A DNA stretch of 19,086 bases from UBA11524 sp051886675 (GTDB taxonomy: Bacteria > Bacillota > Clostridia > Christensenellales > Aristaeellaceae). This document shows positions 15,049 through 19,086 of this stretch, in pieces (within the stretch, counting starts at the first letter, position 1; every line of letters begins with the position of its first letter). Where the stretch lies: positions 1 through 19,086 of the forward strand of contig JBJEYH010000204.1 in the NCBI GenBank assembly GCA_051886675.1. The letters are read 5' to 3'. The notes below the pieces were generated by a model. The model saw only the letters and a program-made list of their open reading frames with translations, made no database searches and had not been told where the DNA came from. The position numbers and the translations under genes are program-made.

Positions 15049-15080
15049 AAGGCGCGCAGGCAGCGGTCTGCGCGCCTTTT
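15049..15080 (+). terminator. Intrinsic terminator closing the carbohydrate operon
   Basis: An 11-bp perfect stem (15049-15059 with 15068-15078) starts 20 bases after the LarA-like stop, has an 8-base loop and ends in TTTT. It is the first structure since the operon promoter with clear terminator features. Confidence 0.88.
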
Positions 15081-15121
15081 GCCGCGCGGGGAGCCGCCGC
15101 GGCCATGGAACGTGTATTCCC

Positions 15122-15151
15122 TTGACAAAGCCGCCGCCCCCCTGCTATGAT
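15122..15151 (+). promoter_or_regulatory. Sigma-A promoter of the small membrane protein gene
   Basis: Perfect TTGACA (15122-15127), an 18-base spacer and TATGAT (15146-15151) preceded by TGC. The predicted leader before the start codon at 15178 is only about 20 bases, just enough for the ribosome binding site. Confidence 0.85.
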
Positions 15152-15177
15152 GGAGCGGCAGAAAGGTGGCGGGGCGG

Positions 15178-15645
15178 ATGCAGGCGATATGGATCGCTGC
15201 GGCGCTGGCGATGGCGGTGGGGCTGTGGCTGATGCTGCGGGAGAAGCGGGAGCGGACGCGGCAGAAGCGGATGATCGGCTATCTGCGGCAGTCCGACCTG
15301 TACGCCCATCTGTATCCGCTGATCCTGCAGCTGGAGCAGATGCACGTGGAGAGCGTGGCCATCCGCCGGGAGGAGCTGCGCGTGCGCACCTACAAGCCCG
15401 CCGGGAAGGTCTACCGCTTCACCTTTGAGAAGCACGGCTTCGATCCCGTGGAGGATGACCGGCTGTTCGCCCTGGCGCAGGCGGTGGGGGTGGACGCGCC
15501 GAAGCTGCGGGACCGGCGGCGGTATGAATTCATCGTCCATGAGGACGAGCGGGATCACGGCGGCAAGGCTGCGTGGTACGAATACATGATCCTCACGGAA
15601 TACAAGGACGACATGAGCCGCGCGGATTACCTGAACCGGCGGTGA
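15178..15645 (+). CDS. Unknown small membrane-anchored protein
   Basis: I do not recognise this 155-residue protein. One N-terminal transmembrane helix (about residues 2-19, AIWIAAALAMAVGLWLML) is followed by a very basic stretch (REKRERTRQKR), which predicts a cytoplasmic C-terminal domain of about 125 residues. That domain is mixed alpha/beta and charged, with VYRFTFEKHGF and a late WYEYMILTEYKDDM segment; no catalytic motif is evident. ATG 15178 is chosen because AAAGGTGG at 15162-15169 gives an 8-base spacing; an in-frame GTG at 15166 lies inside that site. It is transcribed alone, from its own promoter to the terminator at 15799-15820, so its function is not tied to either neighbour. Confidence 0.75.
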   Translation: MQAIWIAAALAMAVGLWLMLREKRERTRQKRMIGYLRQSDLYAHLYPLILQLEQMHVESVAIRREELRVRTYKPAGKVYRFTFEKHGFDPVEDDRLFALAQAVGVDAPKLRDRRRYEFIVHEDERDHGGKAAWYEYMILTEYKDDMSRADYLNRR

Positions 15646-15798
15646 CGCGCCGCGGGGCGCCGGGAGCTCCGGCCGCGCTGCCGGGGCGGAAGCCGGGCCG
15701 CGGAAGGGGCAGGGCCGGGCGTGATTCCGGCGGCTGCCCGGGAGACGCCGGGGGAATCCGCCGGGCGGATGGCGGGGGCAGACATGCAGGGCAGTGTG
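15646..15798 (+). other. GC-rich non-coding spacer
   Basis: This 153-base stretch after the small membrane protein is very GC-rich with several imperfect C/G inverted repeats. I see no ribosome binding site with a sensible frame and no RNA gene signature. It is most likely the 3' untranslated region leading to the terminator at 15799-15820. Confidence 0.5.
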
Positions 15799-15820
15799 AA
15801 GCGGCTACGGCCGCTTTTTT
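15799..15820 (+). terminator. Intrinsic terminator after the small membrane protein
   Basis: A 7-bp stem (AAGCGGC with GCCGCTT) with a TACG tetraloop runs into T6. It separates the single-gene unit from the yybS-rplI block. Confidence 0.85.
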
Positions 15821-15839
15821 GCGTGATGAGGGCCGCCGC

Positions 15840-15868
15840 TTGCAATTTGCGGCGTTTTGCTATACAAT
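15840..15868 (+). promoter_or_regulatory. Probable promoter of the yybS-rplI unit
   Basis: TTGCAA (15840-15845), a 17-base spacer and TACAAT (15863-15868). An overlapping TGC-TATACA at 15858-15866 could serve as an extended -10 instead. The predicted start is close to 15875, and the first gene starts at 15904. Confidence 0.6.
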
Positions 15869-15903
15869 AACATGAATCGGTTTGTCAACATGGAGGTGAG
15901 GGC

Positions 15904-16935
15904 ATGCCCAGGGCTGTAGCCAGACCGGGGATCGCGGACGCACTGATCCTGCTGGCGGCAGCGGCGCTGCCCTTTGTATCGCCGTGGCTGACAGGAGCGG
16001 TGTTTCTGACGCCGGTGCTGGCGGAGTGCTGCCGGGCCGGAGAACGGCCATTTCTGGCCGCCGCTGCCGCCGCGGTGACGGGGGTGGCGGGCTATCTGGC
16101 GGGCGCGCCGGCGCAGCTGGCGATGCTGGGCGGCGCGTGGGCGCTGGCGGCTGCGGCGATGGCGCTGCTGCCCCGGCTGGAGACGCCCCTGCGGCGCACC
16201 GTGGCCTGGACGGCGGTATCGGCCGCCATGACGGGCGCGGGGCTGACGCTGCTGCGGCTGCACTACGGCGGGACGCTGTGCCTGGGTCTGGCGGAGGACG
16301 TCACGGCCTGGATCGCCGGGCGGGAGGACGCGGCCGACATCCTGCTGACGGCGCTGAAGCTGGGCTACGCCCGGCTGACAGGTGCCATGGAAAAGACGCC
16401 GGCCTTCCAGCTTTTCGGGCGGACGGTGATGCTGGCCAATGTGCAGACCGAGCTGCTGAACAGCCTGCGCACCACCCTCGACTACGCCCTGCGGGAGCTG
16501 CTGCCCTCCGCGGCGGTGGTATACCTGGGGGCCGTGGCGGCGCTGACGGCCCGGGTGCCGGAGGCCATCCGGCGCAGGCGGGGCATGGATGCGCAGCTGC
16601 CGTCCATGACGGGCTGGTACATCCCCCGGGAATACGCCGTGGGGGCGATGCTGCTGGCATTGTTCGGGCTGGTGAGGTATCTGACGGGGAGCCTGGCGGT
16701 GTATCAGGCCGGCGCCATGAGCATGACGGCCTTCTACCTGCTGTACGGCGCGCAGGGGTTCTGCCTGGCGCTGTGGTGGCTGCGCCGGGGGCAGCTGCCT
16801 CCGGGCGCGGGGCTGCTGATCTGCATGCTGGCGCTGTCCATGCTGCCCATGGCGACGATGGTGCTGGTACTGCTGGGCGCGGTGGATCAGCTGGCCGACC
16901 CCCGCGGATTACGCGAAGAAGATACTGAAATATAA
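15904..16935 (+). CDS. yybS: DUF2232 family integral membrane protein (YybS-like)
   Basis: 343-residue polytopic membrane protein with hydrophobic helices covering most of its length: about 10-40, 50-90 and 97-112, then a hydrophilic middle (about 120-195), then about 200-215, 240-262, 265-290 and 300-322. The hydrophilic middle and the position directly upstream of rplI match the Firmicutes YybS/DUF2232 family, whose biochemical role is not established. GGAGGTGA at 15892-15899 supports ATG 15904. The gap to rplI is 14 bases and contains the rplI ribosome binding site, so they are cotranscribed. In Bacillus and many relatives the c-di-AMP phosphodiesterase gene gdpP lies between these two genes; here it is missing. 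Assignment rests on topology and context more than on motifs. Confidence 0.72.
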   Translation: MPRAVARPGIADALILLAAAALPFVSPWLTGAVFLTPVLAECCRAGERPFLAAAAAAVTGVAGYLAGAPAQLAMLGGAWALAAAAMALLPRLETPLRRTVAWTAVSAAMTGAGLTLLRLHYGGTLCLGLAEDVTAWIAGREDAADILLTALKLGYARLTGAMEKTPAFQLFGRTVMLANVQTELLNSLRTTLDYALRELLPSAAVVYLGAVAALTARVPEAIRRRRGMDAQLPSMTGWYIPREYAVGAMLLALFGLVRYLTGSLAVYQAGAMSMTAFYLLYGAQGFCLALWWLRRGQLPPGAGLLICMLALSMLPMATMVLVLLGAVDQLADPRGLREEDTEI

Positions 16936-16949
16936 GGAGGATCACAAGC

Positions 16950-17405
16950 ATGAAGGTTATTCTTTTGGCCGACGTGAAGGAGAAGGGCAAGAAGGACGAG
17001 ATCGTCAACGTGTCCGACGGCTATGCGCGCAATTTCCTTTTCCCCAAGAAGCTGGCGGTGGAAGCCACCCCCGGCGCGATGAAGGAAATCCAGAAGAAGC
17101 GCGCCGCCGAGGCTGCCCGCGAGGCTGAGCGCCGCGCTGCCGCCGAGGAGAAGGCCAAGGCGCTGAAGGGCAAGGTCATCAACATGACGGTGAAGTGCGG
17201 CGCGGCGGGCCGGCTGTACGGCTCCATCACCACGGCGGAGATTGCCGCGGAGCTGGAGAAGCAGCACGGCATCCAGGTGGACAAGCGGAAGATCGAGCTG
17301 TCCGACCCCATCCGCACGGTGGGCGACGTGGAGATCGGCGTATGGCTGTACAGCGGCGTGACCACGACCATGCGCGTGCACGTCGAGCCCGTAGCCGCCA
17401 AATAA
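16950..17405 (+). CDS. rplI: 50S ribosomal protein L9
   Basis: 151 residues, normal family length (about 148). The N-terminal rRNA-binding domain is canonical: MKVILLADVKEKGKKDEIVN, then VSDGYARNFLFPKKLAVEAT. The long connecting helix (about 41-80) is rich in Ala, Glu, Lys and Arg. The C-terminal domain includes GRLYGSITTAEIA and ends in VGDVEIGVWLYSGVTTTMRVHVEP. AAGGAGGA lies eight bases or so before ATG 16950. L9 binds 23S rRNA near the L1 stalk and helps maintain reading frame. It is the second gene of the yybS-rplI unit, followed by a long spacer before dnaB rather than the usual tight junction. Confidence 0.98.
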   Translation: MKVILLADVKEKGKKDEIVNVSDGYARNFLFPKKLAVEATPGAMKEIQKKRAAEAAREAERRAAAEEKAKALKGKVINMTVKCGAAGRLYGSITTAEIAAELEKQHGIQVDKRKIELSDPIRTVGDVEIGVWLYSGVTTTMRVHVEPVAAK

Positions 17406-17441
17406 GCGCACCATCAAGGGAACGCGCCAGCGGAAACGGGT

Positions 17442-17505
17442 CAAGGGGCGATGCCCCTTGCGGGGTTTGGGGCGGGGCCCCAGGCAGGTCTGGGCGGCAG
17501 CCCAG
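17442..17505 (+). repeat. Cluster of three adjacent GC hairpins, probable dispersed intergenic element
   Basis: Stem 1: CAAGGGGC with GCCCCTTG (17442-17449, 17453-17460). Stem 2: TGGGGC with GCCCCA (17468-17473, 17477-17482). Stem 3: CTGGGC with GCCCAG (17490-17495, 17500-17505). All are perfect with 3-4 base loops. The series follows rplI. It resembles REP-like mosaic elements found between genes in many clostridial genomes; that comparison is from memory and the copy number here is unknown. Confidence 0.6.
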
Positions 17506-17620
17506 GCGCAACACAAAGAAAAATCAAAAAGGGAACGCAAAGAAGCCGGAGTTTCCAAGCAGGCGACGCAGTTCGCCCGCGCCGGAAACGGCAGGCTCCG
17601 CGCACAGGAAGGGAAGCGGC

Positions 17621-17696
17621 CCTATCCGCCGGAGCAGGCGCATCCCGGAGGAAGCGATCCTATCCGCCGGAGCAGGCGCATCCCGGAGGAAGCGAC
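17621..17696 (+). repeat. 38-bp direct tandem repeat, two full copies
   Basis: Copies at 17621-17658 and 17659-17696 differ only at the last base (T versus C). Each begins CCTATCCGCC and ends GGAGGAAGCGA. Degenerate partial units flank both sides (GAAGCGG before; CCTCATCCG after), so about two and a half units are present. The period is not a multiple of three. Directly repeated without spacers, so not a CRISPR. Confidence 0.9.
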
Positions 17697-17812
17697 CTCA
17701 TCCGACCCCGCTGCACCCGGCCATCTTCCCAGGAAGGCCCGGGCCGCGCATCCGCCGGCGTTTCCCAGAAATGACATACTGAAGCACCACGGAGTGCAAG
17801 CGAGGTGAGCGC

Positions 17813-19086
17813 ATGGAATCCCGTCCCGAGCTGCGCGGCGTGACGCCGCCCAACAGCGTGGAGGCAGAGCGGTCGGTCCTGGGCGCGATGCTCCAGGATG
17901 CCAACGCCGTGGAGCAGGCCTGTGAGCGTCTGCAGGGCGATGACTTCTACCAGCCCCAGCACCGGGAGATCTACGACGCCATGCGCAAGCTGCACATGGA
18001 GCAGAGCCCGGTGGACATCATCACCGTGGATACGGAGCTGTCCCGGCGCGGCACCCTGGAGGGCGTGGGCGGTACGGCCTACCTCATCGAGCTGAGCCAG
18101 TACGTGCCCACCACCGCCAACGTCAAGGCGTACATCGCCCTGGTCAGCGAGAAAAGCACCCTGCGCAGGCTGATCCAGGCCTCCCAGGAAATCAGCCAGG
18201 AATGCTACAGCCAGCAGAATCCCCTGCCCGATACCCTCAATCACGCCGAGAAGGCCATCTTCGACATCGTGATGAACCGGGGCGGCGGCGATACGCTGGT
18301 GCACGTCAAGGACGTTTTGTACAACACCTACGCCAACATCGAGGAGCTGGCCAAGCTCAAGGGCCGGGTGTCCGGCGTGCCCACGGGGTTCACGGCCCTG
18401 GACAACATGCTCACGGGCCTGCACGGGGGCGAGCTGATCATCCTGGGCGCGCGCCCCTCCATGGGCAAAACCTCCCTGGCCATGAACATCGCCGGCCATG
18501 CCTGCCTGCACGCGGGAAAGTCCGTGGCGGTGTTCTCCCTGGAAATGCCCCGGGAGCAGATCGCCCTGCGCCTGCTGTGCTCCGACGCGCGGGTGGATAT
18601 GCAGCGGGTGCGCCAGGGAAGATTGGACAGCGACGACTGGATGCGCCTGGCCCGCTCCATCGGCCCCATGGCCAACGCGCCCCTGTACATCGACGATACC
18701 GCGGGCATCACGCCCTCCCAGCTGCGCTCCCGCTGCCGCCGGCTGATGATGGACAAGGGCCTCGACCTGATCGTGCTGGACTACCTGGGCCTGATGCGCG
18801 CCGACGGCAAGAGCGAGAACCGTCAGCTGGAGGTCAGCGAGATCAGCCGGTCGCTGAAGGCCATCGCGCTGGAGCTGAAGGTGCCGCTGCTGGCGTGTGC
18901 CCAGCTGTCCCGCGCCTCCACCACCCGCGACAACAAGCGTCCCGCCCTGTCCGACCTGCGCGACTCCGGCTCCATCGAGCAGGATGCCGACGTGGTCATG
19001 TTCATCCATCGCGAGGGCTACTACGATCCCGAGTGCGAGGAGAAGAACGTGGGCGAGATCATCGTGCAGAAGCAGCGCAACGGCCC
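17813..19086 (+). CDS. dnaB: Replicative DNA helicase DnaB (3' end outside window)
   Basis: Hexameric replicative helicase (called DnaC in Bacillus); 424 codons are visible and roughly 20-30 residues are missing. The N-terminal domain begins TPPNSVEAERSVLGAML (11-27). The linker helix lies around 165-185. The RecA-like domain has Walker A GARPSMGKT (212-220), catalytic Glu244 in FSLEMP, Walker B DLIVLDYLGLM (318-328), AQLSR (363-367), and SDLRDSGSIEQDADVVMFIHR (380-400). The frame ends at KQRNG, next to the conserved Arg-finger region. ATG 17813 follows AGGTGA and matches the family N-terminus. Its order after rplI is the conserved Firmicutes arrangement. No stop codon occurs before the window edge, so the gene is intact as far as seen. 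Confidence 0.97.
   Translation, partial: MESRPELRGVTPPNSVEAERSVLGAMLQDANAVEQACERLQGDDFYQPQHREIYDAMRKLHMEQSPVDIITVDTELSRRGTLEGVGGTAYLIELSQYVPTTANVKAYIALVSEKSTLRRLIQASQEISQECYSQQNPLPDTLNHAEKAIFDIVMNRGGGDTLVHVKDVLYNTYANIEELAKLKGRVSGVPTGFTALDNMLTGLHGGELIILGARPSMGKTSLAMNIAGHACLHAGKSVAVFSLEMPREQIALRLLCSDARVDMQRVRQGRLDSDDWMRLARSIGPMANAPLYIDDTAGITPSQLRSRCRRLMMDKGLDLIVLDYLGLMRADGKSENRQLEVSEISRSLKAIALELKVPLLACAQLSRASTTRDNKRPALSDLRDSGSIEQDADVVMFIHREGYYDPECEEKNVGEIIVQKQRNG

Larger units (their letters stand above)
17406..17812 (+). other. Non-coding spacer between rplI and dnaB
   Basis: 407 bases with no supportable gene. It holds three consecutive GC hairpins (17442-17505), an A-rich stretch at about 17511-17545, an imperfectly bounded tandem repeat (17621-17696) and the dnaB ribosome binding site (AGGTGA at about 17803-17808). 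No clear T-tract terminator or sigma-A promoter was found. Overlapping open frames here contain the 38-base repeat, which is not a multiple of three, and lack ribosome binding sites. Confidence 0.6.

Noticed and set aside
17621..17696. CRISPR array
   Set aside because: The repeat copies are directly adjacent with no spacers, only two full units exist, and no cas genes are present.
17195..17808. Several plus-strand frames through the rplI-dnaB spacer
   Set aside because: They traverse the hairpin cluster and a 38-base repeat that shifts frame between copies, lack ribosome binding sites and start inside rplI or in repeat DNA.

Overview
The window looks like a chromosomal segment of a spore-forming, high-GC member of the Clostridia (Firmicutes). 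The evidence is a canonical spo0A with Spo0A boxes upstream, Firmicutes-type sigma-A promoters and AGGAGG ribosome binding sites, and the yybS/rplI/dnaB replication-translation block at the right end. Coding GC is clearly above 60 percent by eye, while promoter regions are AT-rich. A gut or rumen clostridial lineage is my inference; no species marker is visible. All convincing genes lie on the + strand.

Layout. (1) 1-268: the C-terminal end of an unknown gene and its terminator. (2) 300-1376: spo0A, with two exact TGTCGAA Spo0A boxes, an extended -10 promoter and a strong terminator. (3) 1486-15080: one apparent twelve-gene carbohydrate operon, from a near-consensus sigma-A promoter with an AT-rich inverted repeat just downstream to a strong intrinsic terminator. 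The order is PGI-like isomerase, Gfo/Idh/MocA oxidoreductase, TIM-barrel sugar isomerase/epimerase, solute-binding protein, two CUT1 permeases, ROK regulator, second Gfo/Idh/MocA oxidoreductase, phosphofructokinase, class II aldolase, TIM-like isomerase, LarA-like (DUF2088) protein. (4) 15122-15820: a small unknown membrane protein with its own promoter and terminator. (5) 15840-19086: yybS (DUF2232), rplI, a 407-base non-coding spacer with hairpins and a tandem repeat, and the truncated dnaB.

The operon is the most interesting part. It supplies uptake (without its own ATPase), two oxidoreductases plus a TIM-barrel enzyme of the kind found in oxidation/elimination/reduction routes through 3-keto sugars (levoglucosan and C-glycoside pathways are the named precedents), and a private copy of upper glycolysis from isomerase to triose phosphate. 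Several of these glycolytic paralogues differ from the housekeeping families at substrate-binding positions. The PGI lacks part of its phosphate loop but keeps its catalytic residues. The PFK combines GGNG with PKTMDND. The TIM has altered phosphate loops 7 and 8. The LarA homologue has Asn where one of the two catalytic His is expected. No hexokinase, glycoside hydrolase or transporter ATPase is encoded. I infer a dedicated pathway for an unusual sugar or sugar derivative, perhaps entering as a non-6-phosphorylated substrate; the substrate cannot be named from sequence alone. The ROK protein lacks kinase catalytic features and is the likely local repressor.
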